A stretch of DNA of 58,064 nucleotides. Source: Kuafuiihalomonas sp039024635. Lineage in GTDB: Bacteria > Myxococcota > Kuafuiibacteriia > Kuafuiibacteriales > Kuafuiibacteriaceae. The translations under genes and the position numbers were made by a program. Under the pieces are notes generated by a model that saw nothing but the letters and a program-made list of their open reading frames with translations, was not told the DNA's origin and made no database searches. Positions 16,929-25,699 of the stretch are shown in pieces (the first letter of the stretch is position 1; the number at the start of each line of letters is the position of its first letter). Location of the stretch: positions 1 through 58,064 of the forward strand of contig JBCCQA010000035.1 of the NCBI GenBank assembly GCA_039024635.1. The letters run 5' to 3'.

Positions 16929-18647
16929 TCAGTGGAACTCGCGCTGAATGGCGGTCATCGGGCTCGGCGTGTAGTGGCGCATCATGAAGTCGAGGTGGTG
17001 GCCCACCACCCCCCTCAACTCCGTGGGCATGACGATCTGTGAGATGGACCCTAGGCTGAGCGCCTCTTTGGGGTTCATGAGCTCCTTCTCGTAGCGTCTG
17101 ACGAAGGCGGCATCTTGCTCCTTCAGCCAGGCGTCCACCTCGGCCTCTGCCTCTTTGCGGGCGGCAGCCGGCGGGGATCCCGCATCGACGCGCGCCTGGG
17201 TCCGCTCTTCGACTCGGGCAGGAACCGAGGCCCGCAGCTTGCGGATCTCACTCTTGTACACGAACTCGCGACCCGCCGGACCCATCACCGCCACCCGGGT
17301 GGTGGGCAGAGCCAGTACCACGTCGGCACCGGTGGAGTAGTTGTTGAACGAAGCGTAGGCGCCGCCGTAGGCGTTCCGAACCAGGAGCAGGATGCGGGGG
17401 GTCCGCACATCGATGATGGCGTCCAGCATGGCTCGACCGGCCTGCACGATACCCGCGCGCTCCTGCTCGGTACCGGGCCGGAAGCCGGTCGTGTCCTCCA
17501 TGAAGATCAGCGGAATGTTGTATAGGTTGCAGAAGCGGATGAAGTGGGCGTTCTTCAACGACGCGTCCACGTCGATCTGTCCGGAATCGAATGCGCTGTT
17601 GTTGGCCACGAAGCCGACGACGTGACCACCAATTCGACCAAAGCAGGTGACGGTATTGGGGGCTCGGTTGGGCTGAATCTCGAAGTAGTCCCCGCGGTCA
17701 CAGAGCTGCTGGATGATGATCTTGATGTCGAAGGGTGTGTTGAAGCCGGCGGGCTGGCTGAAGGCGGTCCGGAGCAAGGTATCGATCTCGGGGGTCGGTC
17801 GCGCGAGGGGGTCGGTCGTCTCTCGAAAAGGCGCGCCCTCTCGATTGTTGTCGGGCAGATAGGACAGCAACCGCCGGACCGTTCGCAGCGCCGCGACCTC
17901 GTCGTCGACCGTCAGGTCGGCCACGCCCGAAGCGCCGTGCACGCCCGGGCCACCAAGTTCGTCGGGGGTCACGTCTTCGCCCAGTACCGACTTCACGACC
18001 CCGGGGCCGGTGAGGCCGAAGAAGGTGTTGGCCGGCTGGATCACGAAGCTGCCCTGCCGAGGAAGGTAGGAACCGCCGCCCGCGTTGAAGCCGAACATGC
18101 ACATCAAGCTGGGCACGACGCCGCTTATCTTGCGGAGCGCAGTGAACGCGTCGGCGTAGCCGTCCAGGCCACCGACGCCGGCCGGGACGTAGGCTCCGGC
18201 GCTGTCGTTCATCCCGACGAGCGGGATGCCCCGGTTGCCGGCCATCTCGAAGAGCCGAGCCAGCTTCTTGCCGTTGGTGGCGTCCATGGACCCGGCCCTC
18301 ACCGTGAAGTCGTGGCCGTAGACCGCGACCTCTCGACCCTTTTCGAGTTCGATGATCGCCGTCACCAGGGAGGCGCCGTCGAGGTTCGGTCCCCAGTTCT
18401 GATAGAGCACCGTCGGGTCCTTTTCGGTGAGGACGCGAATGCGCTCCCAGACCGTCATACGGCCCTTGCCATGCTGCCGGATGACGTTGGCAAGGCCGCC
18501 TGCTTCGATGGGCTTCCGCCGAAGCGCCGCCCCTTCTTCCAGGGTCTCTTCGTACTCCTCGGATGCGCGGACGACGTCCGCATCCGGCGCGCTCGCACCT
18601 TCGTGCAGAGGGTTGTCCAGGCGTGGGAACCAATCGGCGTCGGTCAT
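16929..18647 (-). CDS. acyl-CoA carboxylase, carboxyltransferase subunit
   Basis: 572 residues of the PccB/AccD5/GcdA-type carboxyltransferase fold. Paired crotonase-like halves are seen: NDSAGAYVPAG with GFNAGGGSYLPRQGSFV in the first, and EDTTGFRPGTEQERAGIV with NAYGGAYASFNN in the second. The latter also holds the glycines that form the acyl-CoA and biotin oxyanion sites. N-terminal IRQHGKGRMTVWERI is the usual family opening. AGAGGA precedes the ATG. It is the first gene of the carboxylase pair and is divergent from the kinase gene across 114 bp. A sigma70-like promoter candidate sits in that gap. Confidence 0.92.
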   Translation of the reverse strand: MTDADWFPRLDNPLHEGASAPDADVVRASEEYEETLEEGAALRRKPIEAGGLANVIRQHGKGRMTVWERIRVLTEKDPTVLYQNWGPNLDGASLVTAIIELEKGREVAVYGHDFTVRAGSMDATNGKKLARLFEMAGNRGIPLVGMNDSAGAYVPAGVGGLDGYADAFTALRKISGVVPSLMCMFGFNAGGGSYLPRQGSFVIQPANTFFGLTGPGVVKSVLGEDVTPDELGGPGVHGASGVADLTVDDEVAALRTVRRLLSYLPDNNREGAPFRETTDPLARPTPEIDTLLRTAFSQPAGFNTPFDIKIIIQQLCDRGDYFEIQPNRAPNTVTCFGRIGGHVVGFVANNSAFDSGQIDVDASLKNAHFIRFCNLYNIPLIFMEDTTGFRPGTEQERAGIVQAGRAMLDAIIDVRTPRILLLVRNAYGGAYASFNNYSTGADVVLALPTTRVAVMGPAGREFVYKSEIRKLRASVPARVEERTQARVDAGSPPAAARKEAEAEVDAWLKEQDAAFVRRYEKELMNPKEALSLGSISQIVMPTELRGVVGHHLDFMMRHYTPSPMTAIQREFH

Positions 18648-18686
18648 ATGTTCGTCCTCTACTAGGTGAAACCCGAGTAGGCGCGG

Positions 18687-18715
18687 AGCTTAGCCCTTTC
18701 GATCGATGCGTCCAA
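18687..18715 (-). promoter_or_regulatory. candidate sigma70-type promoter for the carboxylase operon
   Basis: Reading the minus strand, TTGGAC (18715-18710) and TAAGCT (18692-18687) are separated by 17 nt, placing a start site near 18680 and a leader of about 33 nt that includes AGAGGA before the ATG at 18647. Only the -35 TTG and -10 TA...T positions match consensus. Confidence 0.4.
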
Positions 18716-18761
18716 CCCCGATCCCGTTGCGGCCCATCGAGAGCGGGCGGAGACTCGAGAC

Positions 18762-21700
18762 GTGGGTCCGGGCGTCGTTCTCGATGAGCGATTCGAAGTC
18801 CAGCGACACGCTGCGTCAGGTGGCATGGGCCAAGTCTTCCGTGCCTTCGACCGCAAGCTCGGGCTGCACGTTGCCATCAAGACCTTCGAAGGCAACCGAG
18901 CTTTCTTCTCCGAACGCTTCGCAAAGGAGTCGGCGATCCTCGCCGAGCTGCGTCATCCCCGCATCGTCTCCTTCGTCGCCCGCGGCCTCACCCCAGACGG
19001 TCGGCCCTACCTGGCCATGGAGTGGATCGAAGGCACCTCCCTACAGGACGTCGTTCGCACGCGGCGACTGACGCTCGAGGAGACCGTCATCGTAGGCCGA
19101 CACGTAGCGGAGGCGCTGGGCGCGGTTCACCGGCGAGGGATCATCCATCGGGATCTGAAGCCCGGCAACCTCATCGTCATCGACCGTGAGGAGTGGTCCC
19201 TCAAGGTCTTGGACTTCGGCTTGGCAGCCTTGGTGTCGGACGAGGTCAGTGCGACGCTTCAAGGCACGCCGGCCTACATGAGCCCCGAGCTTGCCCAGCG
19301 CCAGTCCATCGACGCCAGCACCGACGTGTTCAGCTTGGGCTGCGTCCTCTACGAGTGTTTGACCCAAACGCCGGCCTTCTTCGGGCCCGAACCTTCGGCC
19401 ACGCTCTCGAAGGTCGTGATGAGCCAGCCCGAACCTCTGGGTCGACTTCGACCATCCTGCCCGGGCGCGCTGGTGGAGCTTGTGGACTCGATGCTAGCCA
19501 AGGACGCCGCACGGCGTCCCAAGGCGGACGAAATCTTGGAGCTACTGGGTACTCTGACTTTTTCGCCCTTCGACGAACCCTCGGTGGCCAAAGGCGTGAC
19601 CCTGGACGAGCAGCGGATCACTTCTCTCATCGTCGTGCAGGACCCGGCGGGCGCCGAGGCGGCTTCGAGGCTTCATCGAACCCAACTCAGCTCGATGGGC
19701 TTCAGCCTGCGCGTGCTCGTCGACGGGACCATCATCGGCATCTTGGAGAGCCCAACGCCCCCTTTGCCTTCGGCGCTCCGCGGCCTGCGGGCCGCGGTAG
19801 AGCTCTCCAACCTCCTCCCCAACGCGCAGGTCACGGTGGGTATGGGCCAGGTCAGACGAGGCCACGAGCTTCCGGTCGCCTCGGCCATGGATGCGGCCTT
19901 CGCTCGCCTCAAGGACACGCCGGGGGGGGCCGTTTCGGCCGACGAATCCATCGCTCTCCTGGCCGTCGACCGGTACGAGATCACCAGTCGGGGGGATATC
20001 TGGATCATCGAAGGCGAGCGCGCCCCGGCCGAAGAACCCCGGCCGGTCTTGGGTCGGGTCACACCGCTTCTCGGTCGAGACTTGGAGCTTCAGACTCTGC
20101 AGGCCAGCTTTCGTGAATCGGCCTCCGAAGGCCGACCCCGCTATCATCTTCTCCTGGGCGACGAGGGTTCGGGAAAGAGTCGCGTGCTTTGGGCCGCGGC
20201 TGCGGAACCACAGCGGCGGGGCGCCAAGGTCCTGCGACTCCGAGGCGAAGTGGGAAGAACGGAGAGCCAGGGTCTTTGGCTTCGAGGGATACGAGAGTAC
20301 CTGGGGCTGACCCCGCGAAGTGCCCGAGCGCAGTGGGAGCAAGCACTGAAGGAGCAGGCGCTTCCGATCGAGGCCGCCCCGATGCTCTCGGGCGAGGGCC
20401 GACCCAACGCCGAAGAGCTCTACGCTCTCCTCGCAGCTTGGTTCATACGCAGCGAGCCGGCAGCGGTGGTCATTGACGACATTCACCACGCCGATGCCGC
20501 GTCCTTGGAGACCCTGCGCTTCTTGCTTCGACGACTGGAGGGTCATGCCTTCTGGGTTCTCGCGGCTGGGGGTCGAGGCTTCGAACTCGGGTTCGAAGAA
20601 GCGGCGTCGGGGGAAGGGCCCGAGCTCATCCAGCTTCCCCCGCTGTCGAGCGAGGCGAGCCATCGTTTGGTCGAGATCATCCTGGGCGAGGCCTGCGAAC
20701 CCGGCACCCGAAAGACGATCGTGGAGCGAGCTCAGGGCAATCCCTTTGTCTTGGAGGAGCTCGTTCGGGCCGTGGCCCGAGGCGAAGGCGACATCCTCCC
20801 CCAGTCGGTCTTGGTCCTGGCCCAGTCACGGCTTCAATCCGCGCCCGCCGACGCCCGTCGCGTTCTGCGGGCCGGCAGCATCTTCGGTCGCCGCTTCTGG
20901 AAGAGTGGCGTCGCCGAGCTGACCGGCATGGTGCCTAAAGCCTTGGCCCAAAACCTGGACCTTTTGCTCGCCGGCGAGTTCATCCGACGGGTTCGGCCTG
21001 ACGACGAAAGAAGCGACGTCGAGTTCGCCATTCGACACGCCGTGATCCGGGAGGCGGCCTACGCCAGTCTCCCGCGGGAGGAGCGAGTGGCGGGCCATGC
21101 GCGGGCCGCCGAGTGGATGGGCTCGACAGGGATGGCCTCGGCTCGGGACATCGCCCGGCACTGGGAAGCCGGCGGCTTTCCCGAGAAGGCGGCGCCCCAC
21201 CTTCACACCGCGGCCCAGGCCGCCTTGGAGGCCCATGACTTCGACAGTGCGTTGGAAACCGCGCTTCGCGCCCAGCGCTTTGCCCGGCCCCATGACGTGG
21301 GGGAGCTTTGCCTGGTCCAGGCCGACGTACGGGCGCTGCGAGGGGAGTTCGACGCCGCGGCCAGCGCCGCCGACCTGGCGGTGGCTGCTCTGTCGGCCGG
21401 CAGCGAGGCCTGGTATCGCGCGCTCTCATTGCGGACGAGCGCATCCGGACAGCTCGGCGTGGCCCAGCCGGCCGCGGACGCCCTGCACCGCCTCGATACC
21501 CTCGCCGAGCGGAGCCCGGCCGACGAAGCGATCTGCCTGGCCGAAGTCCTGATCGCTTCGCTGCGCACCGGGGAGCTGGACCAGGCCCAGGCCGTCGAAG
21601 CCCGGTTCCCGTCGCTGGAGGCCGAGTCCTTGCCTGCCCGCGGCACGGCCCACCTGGCCCGGGCCAAAGCGGCCTGCGCCCAGTACAACGGGCTCATCGC

Positions 21701-22445
21701 CCATGCCCTGGCGCACCACGAAGAAGCGGCCGCCCACTTCCGAAAGGCGGATGAGCACCGCTGGACCTGCGTGGAAATGGCAGAGGCGGGGCAAGATCGC
21801 TTGCGCTTGGGGGACATTCGAGGGGCCCGGCGCACCCTCGATGCGGCCCGCCAGGAGGCCCGTGCCATGGGGCTGCCCCACGTCGAAGCCGTCCTCACCT
21901 GCCGCGTGGGCCACGCCGCCGCGAGAGAGGGTCAGCTCGAAGGCTCGGAGGACGAGATCGCCCGGGCCACACGCGCCTTCCTTGCTCTCAAGGACACCCG
22001 AAATGAAGGCATCGCCCGCTTCTACATGGCCTTCCTTCAGCGCTTCCGGCGTCGACTCGAACAGGCGCGGCAGGAAGCCGAACGAGCCCGGCAACTCCTG
22101 GATGGCTTCCCCTCACTGCTCCCCACCGCGAGGGCCGTCCTGGCCCGCGTCCTCTTGGACTTCGATGAACGGGATGAGGCCCTCGAAGAGGCGAGCCTGG
22201 CCCACGAAGCCTTGGAGGCCGGCCGCCTGGTGGAAGAGGGAGACATGTTCATCTACCTCGCTCTAGCCCGGGCCTTGGAGGCCACCGAGCAGTGGCCGCG
22301 GCTGGACGAGATCTTGTGGTCGGCCCGCACCCTTCTTCTGCGGAGGGCCGACCTCATCGGGCCACCTAGCCTGCGTACGAGCTTTCTGGTCCGGGTGCCC
22401 GAGAACGCAAAGATCCTGGCCCTGGCTCGACGTCTGGACGCCTGA
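18762..22445 (+). CDS. Ser/Thr protein kinase fused to cyclase-like, AAA-type ATPase and TPR regions
   Basis: 1,227 residues. The kinase domain (1-265) is complete and apparently active: ASGGMG Gly loop, VAIK Lys40, HRDLKPGN (Asp131), DFG at 151-153, and TPAYMSPE. Residues about 285-415 resemble a degraded class III nucleotidyl cyclase domain (VGMGQVRRGHEL followed by A..A.RL and the V.AD.S segment). An AAA/STAND-type ATPase follows with Walker A GDEGSGKS (466-473) and Walker B VVIDDIHHADAAS. The C-terminal 450 residues are Ala-rich helical repeats of TPR type. This PknK-like architecture is common in myxobacteria. GTG 18762 has GGAG with 9-nt spacing. It is convergent with the pseudokinase gene (39 bp apart). 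Targets are unknown. Confidence 0.92.
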   Translation: MGPGVVLDERFEVQRHAASGGMGQVFRAFDRKLGLHVAIKTFEGNRAFFSERFAKESAILAELRHPRIVSFVARGLTPDGRPYLAMEWIEGTSLQDVVRTRRLTLEETVIVGRHVAEALGAVHRRGIIHRDLKPGNLIVIDREEWSLKVLDFGLAALVSDEVSATLQGTPAYMSPELAQRQSIDASTDVFSLGCVLYECLTQTPAFFGPEPSATLSKVVMSQPEPLGRLRPSCPGALVELVDSMLAKDAARRPKADEILELLGTLTFSPFDEPSVAKGVTLDEQRITSLIVVQDPAGAEAASRLHRTQLSSMGFSLRVLVDGTIIGILESPTPPLPSALRGLRAAVELSNLLPNAQVTVGMGQVRRGHELPVASAMDAAFARLKDTPGGAVSADESIALLAVDRYEITSRGDIWIIEGERAPAEEPRPVLGRVTPLLGRDLELQTLQASFRESASEGRPRYHLLLGDEGSGKSRVLWAAAAEPQRRGAKVLRLRGEVGRTESQGLWLRGIREYLGLTPRSARAQWEQALKEQALPIEAAPMLSGEGRPNAEELYALLAAWFIRSEPAAVVIDDIHHADAASLETLRFLLRRLEGHAFWVLAAGGRGFELGFEEAASGEGPELIQLPPLSSEASHRLVEIILGEACEPGTRKTIVERAQGNPFVLEELVRAVARGEGDILPQSVLVLAQSRLQSAPADARRVLRAGSIFGRRFWKSGVAELTGMVPKALAQNLDLLLAGEFIRRVRPDDERSDVEFAIRHAVIREAAYASLPREERVAGHARAAEWMGSTGMASARDIARHWEAGGFPEKAAPHLHTAAQAALEAHDFDSALETALRAQRFARPHDVGELCLVQADVRALRGEFDAAASAADLAVAALSAGSEAWYRALSLRTSASGQLGVAQPAADALHRLDTLAERSPADEAICLAEVLIASLRTGELDQAQAVEARFPSLEAESLPARGTAHLARAKAACAQYNGLIAHALAHHEEAAAHFRKADEHRWTCVEMAEAGQDRLRLGDIRGARRTLDAARQEARAMGLPHVEAVLTCRVGHAAAREGQLEGSEDEIARATRAFLALKDTRNEGIARFYMAFLQRFRRRLEQARQEAERARQLLDGFPSLLPTARAVLARVLLDFDERDEALEEASLAHEALEAGRLVEEGDMFIYLALARALEATEQWPRLDEILWSARTLLLRRADLIGPPSLRTSFLVRVPENAKILALARRLDA

Positions 22446-22484
22446 GTCCCTGGGGTGTCATCGGCACACGAGCGGCTTGCTAGC

Positions 22485-25160
22485 TCAATCCACCAAGCGA
22501 CGAAGGACGAGGTCGGGGAGAAGCTCCAGCCGTTCCGGCCCGTCCACCGCGAGGGCGCCTCGCTCTTCGGCGTCCTGCCGGGTCTGGGGATCGAGGGAGT
22601 CGGCGGCCAACCAGATCGGCAAGCGAGCCAGGCCGGGGTGGCTGCGGCAGAGCTTGATCAAGGAGAGCCCGTCCCGACCCCGAAGGGGCTGAGAGAAGAT
22701 GGCGCCCACGAAGGCGTCCCGACCGCGGAGTAGCTCCCAAGCCTCGTGTCCGTCCTGAGTGACGACGACGTCCAGACCGGAACGGCCCAGCTTCTGCGCG
22801 AGCTCCCGGGTGCCGAAGCCCGCCACGAGCAGACGTCCGCGCGGACCAGCTATCGCTTCGCTGGCGCTCAAGCGCTGCTCTGTCTCGAGGATCAAGTCGT
22901 CGACCAGCAGTGAAGAGAAGTGGGATCGAAGCGCACGAATCCGAGTCTCCAGGGGCGCCTCGCCGTGCCGATGAGATTCGACGAAGGCCTCCGACAGCCG
23001 GACGATCTCTGCATCGAGCGCCCGACTGTCGCCCTCGAAGCTAGAGACCGACATCCAGGGGTCATCTCCGTCGGGCACTTCGGCCGACTCCGAAGCGCCC
23101 GATGTGCTCATAGACTCCAACAGCGGGCCCGCCACCTCGGGCACGAGCCGGGTCAGCTCCTCACCAAGCGGCGGAAGCCGGATCCGCCGGGCCAGACCTC
23201 GCAGAGCGGCGCTTAGCGTCAGGGCCTCGGTCCGAGCCTCGGAAAGGCCTCGGCGACGAGCCAGGGCTTCAGCGACCCGGGCCGGGTCGTCGAAGAAGGC
23301 TTCGTCCTCGGAGACTGCCAAGGACAGGCCGGCCGCCCGCTGGCAAAGCTCGGCGAAGCGCGCCACGAGATCCATCGACGGCTCTCGCCGCGGGCCGCCG
23401 ATATCGATCGCGCTCGCTGACGGATAGCGGGCCCGCGAGTCACGCGCAGTCATCTTCTTCAGGGTCTGAAGGAGCTCATCCTCCAGGTCCAGCAATCCAT
23501 CTTGCAGGGCGGCCAGCGACGGGCCCGGCGCCTTGCCGACGATGGCGCAGCTGACCAGCGCGCCGACGATCCACTGATCCGAGGCCCCGTCCCAGCGCCG
23601 CTCCTGGGTCCACTCGGGGGGCACCCAAGCCGTCTTCCCCTCCAAGAGAGGATGAGGCCCTTTTCGGGCCGAGTGCAGGGTGGGAAGCCGAACCAGGTCG
23701 GCCCGGCCGCTGGGCGTCAACGAGACCCCGTCGATGGCCACGCTCCCCAGCAAGAGACCCACCTCGTGGGCCGCCTCCATGGCGCCGATCAGATCCCGAA
23801 GAAGGCGATGCACATCCACGAGCTGCCCGGCCGCCAAGACCTCGACCAGAGGCTTTCCGGGGCGTCGGCCGACAACCGTGAAGTAGCGCTCCGAAGCGCG
23901 ACCGGCGTCGAGCAGCCGGGGCAATGAAGGATGGTCGACTCTGGCCAAGTAGCGGGCCTCGCGCTTGAACAAGCGGACCTGGGTCTCGGCGTCGATGGGG
24001 CCGTCGGCGGCGGGCGAGAGCAGTCGGAGTCGAATGGGCCGGTCGAGGTTTGGGTCGGTGCCGTAGAACTCCTCGATGCTGCCCTCGCTCCAAACGCGAG
24101 CGTCGAGGTGATAGCGCGCGACCTGGCGAAGCTGACCCAGCTCCTCTCGCAGATCGGCATCCCGCTCCACGAGCTCGGGCAGGTCCAGGGTCGACGAGGG
24201 CTCGGTCTCGGCCGCCTCGACCTCGTCCATTGGGTCGTCGTGGAGGGCTGGCAGCGCGTCCCGGCTGGCTCCGGACACGGCGGCACACATACGCAGGAAG
24301 CCCTCCGCCTCGGCTTCGAAGAGCCGCCGCATGGTCTCGCTCAGGGTGGAAGGATCCACGCCGGGAAGCAGATGGATCACCTGCTCCAGATCACCCGGGC
24401 GAAGCTCGGGCTTGGGCAGAAGGGTCTCGTTGATCCAGTCTCGAAGTCCCCCTGCCCCATCGAATTGGCTGGGCTTGAGCGGGCTGAAGGTCCCCTGAAG
24501 CACCGCCCGCTCGGCGTCTTCGGCTCGAGGGCTCCGAAAGGGGCCCCTTCCCACGATGAGTTCGTATAGGAGAGCGGCGACGGAGAAGGCGTCGCTCAGG
24601 GGCGAGGCGGGTCGACCCCGGAGGACCTCCGCCGCCACGTAGCCCTGGCGGCCGGCAGCGATGGGCAGCCGACCCATCCTTCCCATGCCGACCCCGAGCA
24701 CCCGTACCTGCCCGCTGTAGTTCAGCATGACGTCGCGGGGAGAAAGACTCCCGTGGACCAGACCGTGCCCGTTCTCGTCCCGATGGCGATGGGCCTCCAG
24801 GAGGGCCTCCACCACTGGTCGCACCAATCCCAGCACGTCCCGCTGGGAGAGGGGTAGGTCCTCCAGCCGGGCCTTTCGGACCACGGCCGTGATGGGCTGC
24901 CCCCCGACGAGCTCGCTCACCACGTGGAGGGTCGGCTCCCGACCGACCTCGAGCTCTTGGACCCGGGCCGACGCTTCGAGCGCGCTCAGCGCACGCACCC
25001 GACTCTGGAGCTCGGCCGCGAGGACGGTGTCCTCGGAAAACGGCGGGTCAAAAATCTGCAGGGCGACAGGCGCCTCGCCAGTGCGCGCGGCCAGGAAAGT
25101 CTGCCCGGAGGACCCCCGACCAAGCCGGGCCCCGAGCCGATAAGGCCCAAACTGCTGCAC
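22485..25160 (-). CDS. tandem pseudokinase with C-terminal pseudoreceiver
   Basis: 891 residues. Residues 1-260 align with a Ser/Thr kinase fold (LGARLGRGSSGQTF Gly loop, ALLYELIVGRGPF), but the key residues are replaced: VAIK is VALQ (Gln35), HRD is HGS (136-138) and DFG is GVG (157-159). Residues about 360-590 look like a second kinase fold (FKREARYLARVDHPSLPRLLDAG, DQWIVGALVSCAIVGKAPG). Its Lys is replaced (RPIRLRLL) and no HRD or DFG is visible. The final 117 residues resemble a receiver domain with Ser at the phospho-Asp position (FSQP) and no N-terminal acidic pair. All three modules therefore appear catalytically dead, suggesting a scaffold or allosteric protein. The GTG at 25160 lacks a clear Shine-Dalgarno. 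Confidence 0.82.
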   Translation of the reverse strand: MQQFGPYRLGARLGRGSSGQTFLAARTGEAPVALQIFDPPFSEDTVLAAELQSRVRALSALEASARVQELEVGREPTLHVVSELVGGQPITAVVRKARLEDLPLSQRDVLGLVRPVVEALLEAHRHRDENGHGLVHGSLSPRDVMLNYSGQVRVLGVGMGRMGRLPIAAGRQGYVAAEVLRGRPASPLSDAFSVAALLYELIVGRGPFRSPRAEDAERAVLQGTFSPLKPSQFDGAGGLRDWINETLLPKPELRPGDLEQVIHLLPGVDPSTLSETMRRLFEAEAEGFLRMCAAVSGASRDALPALHDDPMDEVEAAETEPSSTLDLPELVERDADLREELGQLRQVARYHLDARVWSEGSIEEFYGTDPNLDRPIRLRLLSPAADGPIDAETQVRLFKREARYLARVDHPSLPRLLDAGRASERYFTVVGRRPGKPLVEVLAAGQLVDVHRLLRDLIGAMEAAHEVGLLLGSVAIDGVSLTPSGRADLVRLPTLHSARKGPHPLLEGKTAWVPPEWTQERRWDGASDQWIVGALVSCAIVGKAPGPSLAALQDGLLDLEDELLQTLKKMTARDSRARYPSASAIDIGGPRREPSMDLVARFAELCQRAAGLSLAVSEDEAFFDDPARVAEALARRRGLSEARTEALTLSAALRGLARRIRLPPLGEELTRLVPEVAGPLLESMSTSGASESAEVPDGDDPWMSVSSFEGDSRALDAEIVRLSEAFVESHRHGEAPLETRIRALRSHFSSLLVDDLILETEQRLSASEAIAGPRGRLLVAGFGTRELAQKLGRSGLDVVVTQDGHEAWELLRGRDAFVGAIFSQPLRGRDGLSLIKLCRSHPGLARLPIWLAADSLDPQTRQDAEERGALAVDGPERLELLPDLVLRRLVD

Positions 25161-25192
25161 CCCCCAAATTCAAGCCGAAACCGGCCAGCACT

Positions 25193-25202
25193 GCAAATTT
25201 GC
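25193..25202. promoter_or_regulatory. 10-bp palindrome upstream of the pseudokinase gene
   Basis: GCAAATTTGC is perfectly palindromic and AT-rich in a GC-rich setting, 33 bp upstream of the GTG at 25160. It could be an operator. On the minus strand, TTTGCA followed 18 nt later by TTGAAT could also form a promoter giving an almost leaderless mRNA. Confidence 0.3.
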
Positions 25203-25305
25203 GGCCCTCCAGAGGGTGCCGGCGCGACCGACCCACGCCCGACCCTACGCCATCCTCGCAGACATCGGTGGGTATCGAGTGGGTCCAAGGCGAGGGTTGG
25301 GGCCC

Positions 25306-25584
25306 TCAGCGAAGGACCGCGGCGCCGGGCGAGCCGCGGTCGAGGGGGAAGCTCCCGACACCGCAGTTGGCGTTGAGCTCCATGCTCGACGTCGGCAGCA
25401 CGGCGAGATCCCAGTTGCAGCCACTCCGCTCCACCACGGCGCCGGTGGAGAAGTCGATGTTCGCCAGCCCGGACAGGTCGACCATGATGCTGCCCATCTC
25501 CCCCAGCGTGCCACCGGCATGATGACGCCGGTACGCGAGGGTCGCGTCCCTCGGCTGCACGCCCCAAGTCGCCCTTTCGAACAC
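25306..25584 (-). pseudogene. fragment of a secreted-type protein, HmuY-like phrase
   Basis: This frame has very high GC at third codon positions over about 70 codons, the signature of real coding sequence here, but has no signal peptide or proper N-terminus. The readable part contains DLSGLANIDFSTGAVVERSG and then CNWDLAVLPTSSMELNANCG. This weakly recalls the WDIAF...LN pattern of HmuY-like surface proteins. No upstream frame between 25585 and 25699 supplies a signal peptide. It is most likely the 3' remnant of a decayed gene, or a small intact gene with an unrecognised start. The rest of 25161-25699 shows only the palindrome at 25193. Confidence 0.4.
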
Positions 25585-25699
25585 TCGAGGACCAGTTAGG
25601 CGAATCGATTGCCCGCAAACCTGCGGCTGTTGCGCTCTTATTGGGGAGTCTGAGAGCGCGGCTCGGCATTGACGCTGGAGAAGCCGTCGTTGGCGCTGA

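Noticed and set aside
14600..16987. 795-codon open frame on the plus strand
   Set aside because: Antisense to the carboxylase gene, whose protein has clear conserved motifs; long antisense frames are expected in GC-rich coding DNA.
17544..18665. 373-codon plus-strand frame over the carboxyltransferase gene
   Set aside because: Mirror frame of a well-conserved gene on the other strand.
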